From Ephydatia muelleri (taxonomy: Eukaryota; Porifera; Demospongiae; Spongillida; Spongillidae), in assembly GCA_013339895.1 (NCBI GenBank), contig JABACO010000004.1, forward strand, positions 10,439,909 through 10,503,908: a DNA stretch of 64,000 nt. The letters run 5' to 3'. The position numbers and the translations under genes are program-made. Shown here piece after piece: positions 43,690 through 54,751 of the stretch. Below the pieces are notes generated by a model. It ran no database searches, was not told the DNA's origin, and saw only the letters and a list, made by a program, of their open reading frames with translations. Within the stretch, counting starts at the first letter, position 1; every line of letters starts with the position of its first letter.

Positions 43690-44298
43690 GGCATAACGAA
43701 TGATGAGTTGAGCAAGTGTATGCCTAGGAGAGCTTTATGATGTGCTTCTCAGGTTATACAAGGCAGAAATGGGATGTGGTGGAGGACATGGGTTTCATCT
43801 CATCGCTCACTTCGGCAAGCGGTTGGATCTCACATCGCGATGGGTGTTTCCATCAGAACTGATGCACCCATTTTGGCTGATCACCTGTAAGTGTCTGCCG
43901 GGTCCTCTGGGTCAGGGATTTGATCGTTAGGCCCACGTAGTTGTACTGCTTGTGACACTCAGTGCACTGCAGTAGGTGCACTACGCATCGAGTGTGGCAC
44001 ATACACTGCCCATAGATGTGTTATTTACATCTACTGAGTTTGCTTATGACCGTGGTCTCGGTCGTAAGAAAAGGGCGTAGTACGAACAGTGGGCTGCCAC
44101 ATTGTTTTGGTAACGCTTCCCGTCTCTGTGAGGTGGGGACAAGGGATCATTCTACATAGTAAAATAATTTTAGAGCAACAAGGTGCATATTTTGACCCCC
44201 ATCAGGGGAGCTGTTTGGGTCTGAAAGGATTCCAACCTCAGGTTAAGGAAATATACTTGAGGTTGATTTATCTCACAAACCCATCTCTCCTGCTGTGC
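43690..44298. other. no gene recognised
   Basis: Contains frames at 43742-43930 and 44089-44337 without known domains. Confidence 0.35.
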
Positions 44299-44510
44299 AT
44301 TGGCATTGGGTTGGTGTGTCTCCAACATCACGCCTAGCTTAGCTTTAGGCTTTAGTTTTGGTTGGTTTCAGCACCAAAACCTTTCTGCTCTGGTTAGCGT
44401 TAGCATTGGGTTGGTATGTCCTCAACACCACACCTTCTGGACTTAGCTTAGCTTTAGGTTTTGATTTAGGCCGGTTCAGTCCTACAGCAATCCCCTTTCA
44501 ATAGTGAATT
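44299..44510 (+). repeat. two copies of a ~105-base tandem repeat
   Basis: GCATTGGGTTGGT(G/A)TGTC...CTTAGCTTAGCTTTAGG occurs at 44302 and again at 44412, with the same internal order. Confidence 0.65.
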
Positions 44511-44635
44511 AATAAAATTATCTTTTAATTTCAAGACCTAAAATTCATAAAAACTGATAGTATATGTGTTCTTGGATTTGTTCTTCATGAAACTGAATGT
44601 TAAATCATTATGTAAAGTAAGTGTATCGGTTTATA

Positions 44636-44800
44636 CGCGGTCTGAGGTTTGCACTCCATTACCAAAAGGATCTCTTCTCAGTCGTCATAGTTAATTCCTT
44701 TAGCTGTTTCCCCAGCTGGTCCATGAGCCGTCCAACAAGCTCACTGGTCGTCTTTTCAGGACTCCGAATAGCGTTAGGGAAGCGTAACTGTGTTCCCTTT
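44636..44800 (-). other. coding-like fragment, unrecognised
   Basis: One minus-strand frame reads FPNAIRSPEKTTSELVGRLM, then DQLGKQLKELTM and a stop. It resembles a helical protein segment and may be a transposon remnant, but no family is recognised. Confidence 0.25.
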
Positions 44801-45114
44801 CAGGTTTGGAAATCCTGGATCATTGTATCAGCTTGTTTTAGAGGGTGTTGATTTAGTCTCCAGGAAATAATAATGTGTGTCACTATGAGTGTATGTTATC
44901 TGTGTGTGTTTGTGTGTGCATGTGATTGTGTGTGTGTGTTGTGTGTGCTTGCGCTTATGCGTACTACTCGGTATCAGGTAATGACGGCAAAAGGTCAATT
45001 TATAACTTTGTCTCACTTCACTGTTCTTGTTTGCACGTGTTCACAACTACTATGCCTGGAAAAAAGCATGAGAAAGAAAGAAAAAGAAAAGAAGCGGCGG
45101 CAATGTGACCAGTT

Positions 45115-46370
45115 ATGCCGATCATAACTACATCCATTGATTCTTTGAATGTAACAGCAGAACTTGATGAGTTCAAGAATGATGTTGGACTATTCTTAAT
45201 TGGTCAGCAGCCACCATATGCACTCCAAGCAATGACTTTAAGCCAAAAGTATCATTTGCTTAAGCATCATTTTGTACCTTCTAGAGATCATACTTTTCCT
45301 GAGGAATAAATACATCAGAGGATGTAAGCGACGTTTAAAATTAACTGGTTAAATGAGATGCCTGGATTAGTGTATAGTCCTCTCTTGGATGGAGCATTTT
45401 GCCTTCCCTGTACTATTTTTGTAACAGACCCTGACAAGTATGGTCTCCTTGTTAATAAGCCTTTTCGTGCATGGCATCGCAAATGTGTTACAAACTAGTC
45501 CCCCATTTTACAATGCTGTATCACTATCAGTCAGTTCAAGCAAGTGACGCATGTATTGAACAACCACAATCAACAGTCACAGTCATGCATGATACAATCA
45601 AGCTGAAAAACATTAGGCACAATCGTGACATAATAAAAGCTGTTGCAAATGTCGTACTTTACTGTGGCAGGGCAGTGCATTGGGTTAAGAGGGAAGGAAG
45701 AATATCTCAACCTACCTGGAAACCCTGGAGATTTTTTGGCATTGCAGATTGGGAGGGCTCTAAACACAAAGATAATTATTATCATGATATTTATTCAAGC
45801 ACGTGACAAATGACTAAACAGCTGCCCTGATATAGCACCAAAAGTGTCAATGAGCTAGCTACTGTTCTGGATATGAATATGTTTTTGGCTATGCTATAAT
45901 TGATCCGCGTGGCGCGACTGGTCATTGTTTAATGAATTATCGATTAATTAAATGCACTACCTGTTGTTAGGATAGGAGGGGCTGAGCCCCCCCCCCGTTG
46001 CCAATATTGGGGGGTGCTCGAGACCCCCCAGCCCCCCCCCCCCCCCCCCCCCACTTCCGCCGCCACTGCATTGATGAGACTACTTGGAAAGTATAACAAT
46101 GATATCAAAATGCAGCTTGAGCATCCAAGTCTTAAAAATGCAACTTATCTTTCACCAAGAATTCAGAATGAATTGATAGTGATTATGGGAGTGCACATAA
46201 TTCAAAGGAAGCTAGTAGATGAAATTTAAAAAGCCAAACTTTTTAAAGTCCTTGTTGATAAGGTTTCATCTCATCGTGTAGAGCAAATGCCTTTATGCAT
46301 ACGTTTTGTTGATGATAGTAGTGCTATCCGAGAAGAGTTTATAGAGTTTAGTCAACTTTGCTGGAGTTAA
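45115..46370 (+). pseudogene. hAT-type transposase (TTF zinc finger / DUF4371) remnant
   Basis: Coding pieces in several frames follow the order of animal hAT-related proteins of ZMYM1/TTF-finger type. They are YALQAMTLSQKYHLLKHHFV (45210-45290), FKINWLNEMPGLVYSPLLDG, then AFCLPCTIF and KPFRAWHRK (45335-45485), GQCIGLRGKEEYLNLPGNPG (45670-45730), then MQLEHPSLKNATYLSPRIQN, ELIVIMGVHIIQRKLVDEI and MPLCIRFVDDSSAIREEF (46110-46345). Frame changes and stops (for example TAA at 45307 and 46227) break it. About 250 bases of foreign DNA with poly-C interrupt it at 45790-46060. The C-terminal dimerisation domain is missing. The protein would have moved a DNA transposon; this copy is dead. Confidence 0.8.
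45790..46060 (+). mobile_element. insertion in the hAT remnant, with poly-C
   Basis: The hAT homology stops near 45785 and resumes near 46075. The inserted DNA carries GGGGCTGAGCCCCC, TTGGGGGGTGCTCGAGACCC and a run of about 22 C. The pattern looks like the end of a small non-autonomous element, but its boundaries are not certain. Confidence 0.4.
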
Positions 46371-47020
46371 TATCATACAGGCCAATACAGTAGGCACATG
46401 TTTATTTACAATAACAATCTTTCAACTACATGTTCCTCCACATAACATCACACAATGACATTTATTTACAAATACATCAAATGAATGGTTTGAACCAATT
46501 TGCTCAATGACCGTAATTCAAATTCCACAACAGATAATGTGTTATTATTTTTCTAATGAAATTATATTTGGTGTACCGTACATGGCTGAAATTAACACAA
46601 TGTTACAGAAGAATAATACATTAGCATGACAGTAAATAATATTTATGCATAACCTATCCATCCTTCCAAGCGAAGACGACTTCGAACATGTACGCTTACG
46701 ACGAAGCAGGTAGACCGAGAACAATAAATTCATATAACACGCGTGCTACAACGTATTATCTCAACACAGAAGATGAACAGCCACATGCTGAAGTCCGTCA
46801 TATGCTGAGGCGCAGAACAGTAGTCAGTAGTACTCTAAATATAGATCCAAAGGCTTCGTAAGTTCAACCCCTCTCCCACGCTCACAATGCTGCACATGCA
46901 CACGAAACGATACACAGAAATAATAATATCAAGTATTATCTTTGTAGAAACTGGTTCCTGACATGGCTGGCAAAGCACCTGTTGGATGACGCAACAAAAC
47001 AACATGCCCATCACTTCTGT
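46371..47020. other. no gene recognised
   Basis: AT-rich sequence; nothing recognised. Confidence 0.4.
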
Positions 47021-47023
47021 GTG

Positions 47024-47155
47024 GCCCTAGTGCCCATTGTTCCTGTGCCACATTCCCCTAGTGCCCATCGCTCAAGTGTGTTCCACATGCCCCTAGTGTC
47101 CATCGGTCCTGTGTGCCCCACATGCCCCTAGTGTCCATCATTCTTGTATGCCCCA
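47024..47155 (+). repeat. 33-base minisatellite, four units
   Basis: The unit CCCCTAGTGCCCATCG.TC, then (A/C)(A/T)GTGTG(C/T)(C/T)CCACATG, recurs four times with about 80% agreement. Confidence 0.75.
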
Positions 47156-47220
47156 TGCAGGATCTCATAACGTGAACACGGAGCATGTGTAAGATACGAA
47201 AATACATACCTACATACAGA

Positions 47221-47366
47221 AATGGTGTGTTATGAAGTGATGAAAATAGAAAGTGGATAGCGTTTACAGTTCGGAAGCTATGGCGATTTAAACGCAAGGC
47301 ATTTTTATGACAAATTTTATAATATGTACTTACTGTCTAGGTCCCTTCTTGCGGAAATGATCCCAC
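47221..47366 (-). mobile_element. MITE copy, same family as 57142-57399
   Basis: TTATGAAGTG.TGAAAATAGAA, GATAGCGTT, GGAAGCTAT and GCGGAAATGATCCCA follow the right half of the 57-kb element. The left arm is missing. Confidence 0.6.
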
Positions 47367-47819
47367 TTCTTGATTGATAGCATGCAAGAATATAATCAAT
47401 GTGCATGGCTATGCACTTCACGTCCATCAGAAAGTTGAAAATGTACGCCTGTCATTGGGACATAAAATAGAACAGTAAGCTTTGTTCTTTTCTGACTGTT
47501 TAATTTCTTTTTTTTTTTTGTATGTGGCAAATGAATGATTGCGTCACAATGTGGATATTCGGCAATGGAATGAAATCGGGCTAATGATGATATCTTACAT
47601 ACTTAATGCAGGGTTTGCCATTATGATCAGGGTATTTTTCTCCCCATGTTCGTCACAATAGAAATTGCAAAATACATGGCCGCTGACCTTCCCGGGATGG
47701 CACAGCATCGCCTCTATTCGAGACCCAATTGCAAGGAAGTCACGATATATAAATAGCTCTATATTTACTTCCCCTATGGTCATAGTGTTCGTGCACGTAC
47801 CGGCTGTTTCCACGTACTA

Positions 47820-49141
47820 GACCTAACCCTACCAGTAGAGGGTAATGAGGCTGCCAAAACGAGATCAAGCATGGCACTCAATGGCACGGCGTTGTCAGGC
47901 TGTTTAAGAACATAACCCTTCTGGCATCGTCTAGCCGGTGAAGGGACTCTTGGAAAGTAAAGTGCACGCCAAACGAGAAGCGAAAAAAACAAAAGACGAC
48001 GTTGCCATTGTAACCACGTGTGCAGATTGTATTTGCTCCCCGATCGTAAGTGTTTTGCCGAACGTACTGTACGTTGCATGCCACATCTATGCCATATTTT
48101 CTCCTAATTTTGGCCGGCTGGCCGGCCGAAATTGATCCGATCGGTCCTTTATACTTAAAGGTCCATCCCGGATTTTCTTTTTGGATGTGCCTTGATTAAC
48201 GGATTGATGAAGAAACTTTTCCCAAAACAAAAGTCGTATAGTATACTGCTATCATGTGTATAGTCAACATATAGATGAATAAAGACAAATACCAAAACAT
48301 GTTTCATTTTAACTCATATTATTTATAAATAATCAACTCATATGACTTATGAATAACCAATTCCTTAAATATCACTTATCACGCTGTTCAGCTGTGCAAA
48401 CTTGTTTAATGTACCAAGAATCTCTTCTCCAGAGAGTATCCATTACTTTCCAGTATTGCAAAGTTCCATTGATGGGACGAGTCATTTAATAATATATTTT
48501 GCGGGATAATTAAAAATTTACATCACTACATCCATAACTATCCCCGCGGCAATTGACTGGAGTCATTTCGCCCTTCAATCTACTTGTTTCATGGATCCTG
48601 TATTGTAAGCTACATGTCTTATTAACATAAGTGTTATTAAATACTGCATCAGTGATACATGTTGCTTGCATTCCATATAAGTTTTTTACCCTGAAAGATT
48701 ATAGCTCAACTAAATATATTTGTGATTGCAGTGCATACCTTTTATCACCATTCTAGGGATCAATGTCACGTCACTACCGGTTTCGTTGCTCCGTACACTT
48801 CCGTAGTTATGTGAATATCATTGAAGCCAAAGTAGTACAAGATATTGCCTCCTCTTTAGGCGTGACCATTTCGGCAGCCGTTTTGCTCACAGCTGTAACC
48901 ATTACTGCATGTCTAATTGCGCGTTTTATTTTTAATTCGGAGAAGACATCTTCAAATGTACGTTATAATTAAAATCATTTGTACTCATTAACCATGCATG
49001 CGGAACAAGGTTATATGAGCCACAGATGAACAACCATTCATATAGATTTTTTGCTTAATTTCCTTTTGCTTCCATAGTGCTAGCAGAAAGTCTAACCGCA
49101 ACCCTGGCCACTGCAACTTTCACATTGAACAATAGCTAGCG
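47820..49141 (+). pseudogene. Ig receptor relic E: upstream region joined to membrane and tail exons
   Basis: 47820-48690 matches the upstream and 5' region of gene A (29040-29720 and 30727-30890). From 48700 it matches 33590 onward, so all three Ig exons and about 2.8 kb are missing. The membrane exon (48757-48957) has a five-base GTCAC insertion near 48767 that shifts the frame before TISAAVLLTAVTITACLIAR. The tail exon (from 49084) has a deletion that creates TAG at 49133-49135, before the tyrosine motifs, although EEIYSHLNHA is still readable downstream. The copy is therefore a deleted, dead relative of gene A. Confidence 0.8.
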
Positions 49142-52100
49142 TTCCAGCATCTTACTGCCTTGTTGGTGTATCTGGTGAAGAGATCTACTCCCATCTAAAC
49201 CATGCATGCCAGCACAGCGGTCAGGGATGTTGGGATGTTGGACTGCAGCACCATCTAGCCAGGGAAGATGCTCTGCATGGGAAGTGTACATGCATAGAAT
49301 ACCATTCTGCATACTGACCTTCAGTCAGTCGCGTTTTGTGGCTCTCAGACCCAAGTGAGCCTCCAGGACATGCTTTATGGAAAGGGCTAGAAGAACTAGC
49401 CCCCCTCCCCCCCCCCCCCCCCACACACACACTTTCACTCACACATATTTTCCAGTTAGCCACTGCAACCAGTTGGTTCTTGGCTTGGACTTACTCAATG
49501 CCATTAGCTTTCCATGGCCAGCCAGGAACGTGGATTCATATGTTGGATAATGTCCTTTAAATGATGAAGGACTTGTATTTACAGGGGGACCTCAAAAGCA
49601 CCAAGAAGATGGGATAGCCCTATATTAGCTGGTGGATTCCTACTGTGACCTAGGGAAAGATCTTCAGGATGGGGACAGAAGTGGACAGTTGGAACAGTAC
49701 TAAGCTGTATACAGACATTAATTCTACAATTCATGTATGACCTTATGTCAGCTAGGAATGCATTTCGATTGATGTCCATGCAGCTGAAACTTTGGCTATA
49801 TTAATGTGGACAAGTTCAGTGCTATAGAGAAGGCGAAGTGATATGCACATCGAAACAGTATTGGCACATACTGGACTGAAACGGAGAGAGTATGTTGGTT
49901 GATAAGCTGCAGTAAGTATACATGTATGTTGTTTGAACAAATCCATATGCTCTTCAATTTTATAATCCTTCATTGAGAACTGAACAGGTATTGGCTGTTA
50001 TTCTGTATTTGTAATGAGCTCATGCTCTTGATATGTTTGTACTCATTTCAGTCAAGCAAATAAGGTATCTAACTAAAACTATGTCAGTTTCAAATATGAT
50101 TGTGATGAACGTATATAGCGTATTTGATGATGGAATGACAACAGTGGTATTAACAAAAAGGAGTCAATGCCAAACCGAACAATGTATGCCATAGGCAGGA
50201 ACCAAAAAATAAATAAATAAGAATGATGCGCTGTGTACAAGAATACATGCAAGTCATTTCATTGAAAAAGTGAACACAAATAATATTAAACTGTACTTCA
50301 ATTAGCATGTTGTTGAAAATGTGCTGATGGATGAACTTCAACCAGACTCACGTATTGACTACTGCATTTCCTTAAAAACGCAAGTCACGGCGTCTATTCA
50401 GGCCACAATTGTACACCCACAATGAAATCTTTGACCGCTACTTTGACTCGTTATTGGTTGGTAATATAAGATATATGCCATCGATATTACATTTTCATTG
50501 CAATCTTAATTTTTAAGATGCACGTTCGATGATTGGTCTACAGTTACAGTTATGATGTGATGGAATGCCGTTTTAGAACACAGGACACACATGAGCAACT
50601 TTCCATACATCCGAGACACAGCCAGAAGTTATGGTGTGCTCAAAATCGATGCTGAGAAAATGGTAGTACCATTTTAGAAAGAAGGCAGGAAACCCTTTTG
50701 GGGTTCTAGAGCCTTTTGGTGAAGATTATTGTGAGTCAAGTACTTTGCACCAAGTCAATATCAATTTAACTACTGTTCTTAATCTTTTACAAATAAAAAC
50801 AAAAAAGCAACATTAAACAAATATAGACATTTTTCTTCAAAAGAAATAAAATGCAACATTTTGAGATATTTGATTTGCATAGTATACTATATACGAGCTT
50901 CCACCCCCGCTACACTGCAAGGATCGGTCACTGCTGGGCATCACGTCATGGTGTATCTTTATTGTTGGAAATCAAATCTTCTAATCTTCTAGCGCGCATC
51001 AAATAGTTATGTCACTCTCTAACTCGCTGTTTGTAGTATGACTTATGATCTTTTACAGGATTGAAAACCAAACTTTCTAACCCGTCAGTCCTAATTTCAT
51101 TTACCATACATAGACATTGATATTCCATTATCGTTGGTTTAGCCATGCCGTGACCATATATGGTTTGTCCAATCTCAAACTCTTTCTCAGTCTGTACAAC
51201 CGGTATTGGATTCTTTTCTTTGCTCTCTTTGGAACGATGTGGATTGCCAACTAGTTTCCTGCCACGAACCTCGACGCCAAATGTCTTATGTCAGAAGTGT
51301 AGCTCTCGTGTTAATCCTTCAATACGGTAAGTTGCTGGGCAACTCACCGATCAACAAATATTAGAGTACTCTAATATAAATTTTCTGGCATGCCTTAGCT
51401 TCTGGGACTTCTCTCCTCCACCCTTCCCCTGATACCCTAGCTCGACGGGGCAGCTCCCATTCCTTCCCATTGTTTGGGGCCGCGTGTTAAAACGACACTA
51501 ATTGGTAGTACAGGGTGTCCTCCTTGGGGATGTTATGGCAGTGGTTACAGTAATTATTATAACGTCTTCGTTATGAAGCTTAAACCAAATCATAAATAAT
51601 CGCTCAAACTCAAATTTCGAGTTGTATTATGAACCAGTGAGGTAGGTTAATTGAAATAATTAACTTTTAATTCTCTTTTCCGATAAATTTTGGGATCGAA
51701 ATGGGACCTAACACCTTTTTTATTTCAAGATTTCACAATTTTATTATTTTTTTACAAATCTGAAATGTCCTCTACACACTGCGCCTTACGCACTGAGAAT
51801 CAGAGTATCAGTCATGGAGTTTTAAGGCGCTGAATGTTTAATTAGCCATGATACATTTTAAAGCAATGGAAATTTTATAATGTATGCGCTATGCCCGGGC
51901 CCCCTCTTCGCGGAAATGATCCCATTTTGTCTTCTATAAAAGTATAAATTACAAAACCATGCTGACAGAATGCTACAATTGTAAAAACATCCTCGGTGAT
52001 TTTAATGATCGCATCAAATATAATACACAATCTGTAACCAATTAGAAATGTTAAATTGTTTTTATTCTTTTTACTTAGCTGTTACGCTTCACTGTGTGAG

Positions 52101-52380
52101 CCAATCAGTAGACACTTCCGACATGTAATTTATATCGTCTCTGGGCGAACGAAGTACGTCTGTCTTCCGTGTTTAGTACTGTACATGAGGTCACCTACTA
52201 CTGACGGTTAGGGCATCGACGCATGGGCAATAGATCTTTTATTGGGTATTTCATTCGGTCTAAATCTGCTTCGGAGGCAGAATAATAGACTTACATTTAA
52301 GGGCTTGTAGAAAGCTTCATTTCACAATAAACACAAAGCTATGACGCATGTTGCTTTCATATGATGACTGGTTAGGGTGT
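49142..52380. other. no gene recognised; small repeats
   Basis: Poly-C/CA tract at 49404-49435 and a MITE end at 51850-51926. The frames present are short and unrecognised. The first exon of Ig gene B may lie in this interval, but I could not identify it. Confidence 0.35.
51850..51926 (-). mobile_element. MITE end, same family as 57142-57399
   Basis: AATTTTATAATGTATGCGCT, then CTTCGCGGAAATGATCCCAT, matches the terminal part at 47317-47366. Only this end is visible. Confidence 0.4.
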
Positions 52381-52441
52381 CTGAACTTGCAGACCTATTG
52401 TGATAATGTGTGTTGTGAGTGAAACATAAAACTCTTTGCAG

Positions 52442-54751
52442 TTAAGGAGTACCTGTGCACCAATCTGGTGGTGATGCCACAAGATTTGGATACCATCAAG
52501 GACAATTTCAGTGTGATAGTGGTGGGATCAGTCATCCAGCTCTTCTGTTCAGCCAGTGGACAGCTCACTGCTCCCCACATACATTGGACCAGGAACAATA
52601 TCACTATTCCAGAGACTGCACAGTTGCCTCATCTGATGGTCAAGAGTAGGACACAGAACAACACCATCACTTCTTCACTTTTGACTATCTATGGTTTTTA
52701 TTCAAGTGACAATGGATGCTACCAGTGTGTTGCTTGTGGTAACAACAGCTGCAACACAAGTATGGCACTACTGTTTTCAGGTTGGTAATATGTGAGAGTG
52801 ATTGTTTGACCACACATATAAATAAATACAGTATTCATTGCAGCAAGCAGTGGCTCCAATGTGATGAAAATAGTGAGAGAACTGAGTAACAATTTGGCAG
52901 ATCGAACATGTGTTCCACTAGGAAGTTCAGATATTTCAAGCAATGCAGGCTTTCTGAGGTGTGCAGCTGAACAGCCTGCTTCATCCTCTCTCACTGCACC
53001 CAGCATGATCTGGTTGAAGGATGGAACACAACTCTTTAGTGATGGTTTTAGGGTTGTGATAATTACCACTAACTCTACCATTGGAGCATCAAATAGGACA
53101 GTGAGCTTTGTTCGTATCTTCAATTTCAGCCAGTCTGATGCTGGAGTGTATCAGTGTGTGTTCTATGACACTCCATCCCAGGGAGGAGAGGTGGTCACCA
53201 CTAGACCATACAAAGTGGACACAGGTACAGAACTTGAATATTTTGTATCTATTCAATTTATTACTAATTACCAGGGAATATTTTGAATCCATGCAGGAGC
53301 AGTCAGTTTGATAGCTTCATCTTCCTCTGTAGTCACTCTATCTCCCCCTGACCCTCTGGCCATCAAAGTAGAGGCAGGTGGAGTGTATGCTGGCATTCAA
53401 TGGACAAGGACACCAATAGCTCTGAATGTCAGCAATGGTGAACTGGTGGACTTCCATCAGACTTTTATGAGGACTGTGACATCAGAGGAGGACTGGGGAC
53501 TGTACATTATTAGGCTGGTAAATTCCAGTAACTGGACATTGGCTTCTGTCCACGTCTGTGTTACCTCCAACTCACTGTCCGTCTATCCTACCCCTTATGT
53601 CCCGGCTAGTGCAAGTCTCTATGGTATGTGGGTGCCTATATGTGATGGGGCTTGCATCAAGTCACTGTGTGTACATTATTCTGTATCAGTTGATCATGAA
53701 AATGCATAAAGTAAGTGGTAATGTTCCAAAGAAACGCACCCATTGATGCACAGCTAGATTTATTATGCAGCATAATATAAATAAGTGCCCCAATAATTCA
53801 CTATATTTTTGAATGCTATTAGGGCCAAAAATTTAAGCTCTGATACAGTGCGTTGAATTTATTTAGCTCCCTGCAGTTGATGTGGAAACACATTGCATAA
53901 CCCCTCAAGAAAAAGCAATATTATACTTCAATACATATATTGTGTTAGAGCCAATGACCAATCGTGACAATATTATTTGCAGGTGTCATTCCAAGCAGCT
54001 CCTTTGCTCAACTCCCATCAGTCATTCCCACATTCAACAGCTCCACAGCAGCCAGCAGCACAACCATACTAATTGTAGCAGTAACCATCTTGGGGGGAGT
54101 CGTCCTTCTCTTGATCCTCTTCTTGCTAGTGGCGGGAGTCAGTGTGACCAAATGCAGGTGGAAGGAAAAACAATATTTCAACGTGTAAGACTTCAGTGTA
54201 GCTACGTTTCCCTTAAGGATAATTATGTGCTCGCATGGATAATGTTAAAAGCTCATGGATGCCAACATTTTACATCAATCCTAATGAGTTTGGCTTTAAC
54301 GTGTTTGGTATATACATTTTATTTTAGAAAGGTTTGCATGAGGATGTACAATAATGTCCAATAGGAAAATCCATTTCTACATGTAGGTTGAAAAGAGCTC
54401 ATTGTAGCATCAGAAATAGTGTATTATGTTGCCGTAGGATCATCCAATAGTTCATGCAAACCCAGACTGTAATGAAATGGTACATTCTGACACAGAATGA
54501 GAGAGCATATGCAGAGGTCGCAATGACATGCAGGAAAAAAAATTGCATTTGCACTACTTGATTATCACAGGTTAAAGAAGCACCATCACTGGAAGACACC
54601 AACACAATGCCCACAACGCAGTGAGGCTGTTGTTACTAATGAAAATTTGGCTTATGGAGAAGTTGGCCCATCAATTATTTCTCCGGATTATGAAGAGGCT
54701 TTTTGTATGACAGAAAACACTGTCTATAGTAGAGTACAAGTACAGTGCTAA
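52442..54751 (+). CDS. Ig receptor gene B: three Ig domains, membrane helix, ITIM and ITSM tail
   Basis: Exons by GT-AG junctions: 52442-52780 (Ig1), 52844-53224 (Ig2), 53297-53633 (Ig3), 53983-54184 (stalk and helix), 54571-54751 (tail, TAA stop). Junction phases equal those of gene A (1, 1, 1, 2), and the Ig1 exon has the same length (339 bases). Ig1 shows VIQLFCSA, IHWTRNN and SDNGCYQC; Ig2 shows FLRCAAEQ, MIWLKDG and SDAGVYQC; Ig3 has GIQWTRTP and EDWGLYII, with the usual second Cys replaced. The stalk is Ser/Thr-rich, then TTILIVAVTILGGVVLLLIL and FLLVAG, then a basic CRWKEK. The tail holds LAYGEV (54647-54664), matching the ITIM consensus, and TVYSRV (54719-54736), matching the ITSM consensus, with 24 residues from tyrosine to tyrosine. 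An inhibitory-type surface receptor is inferred. No signal-peptide exon identified. Confidence 0.82.
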
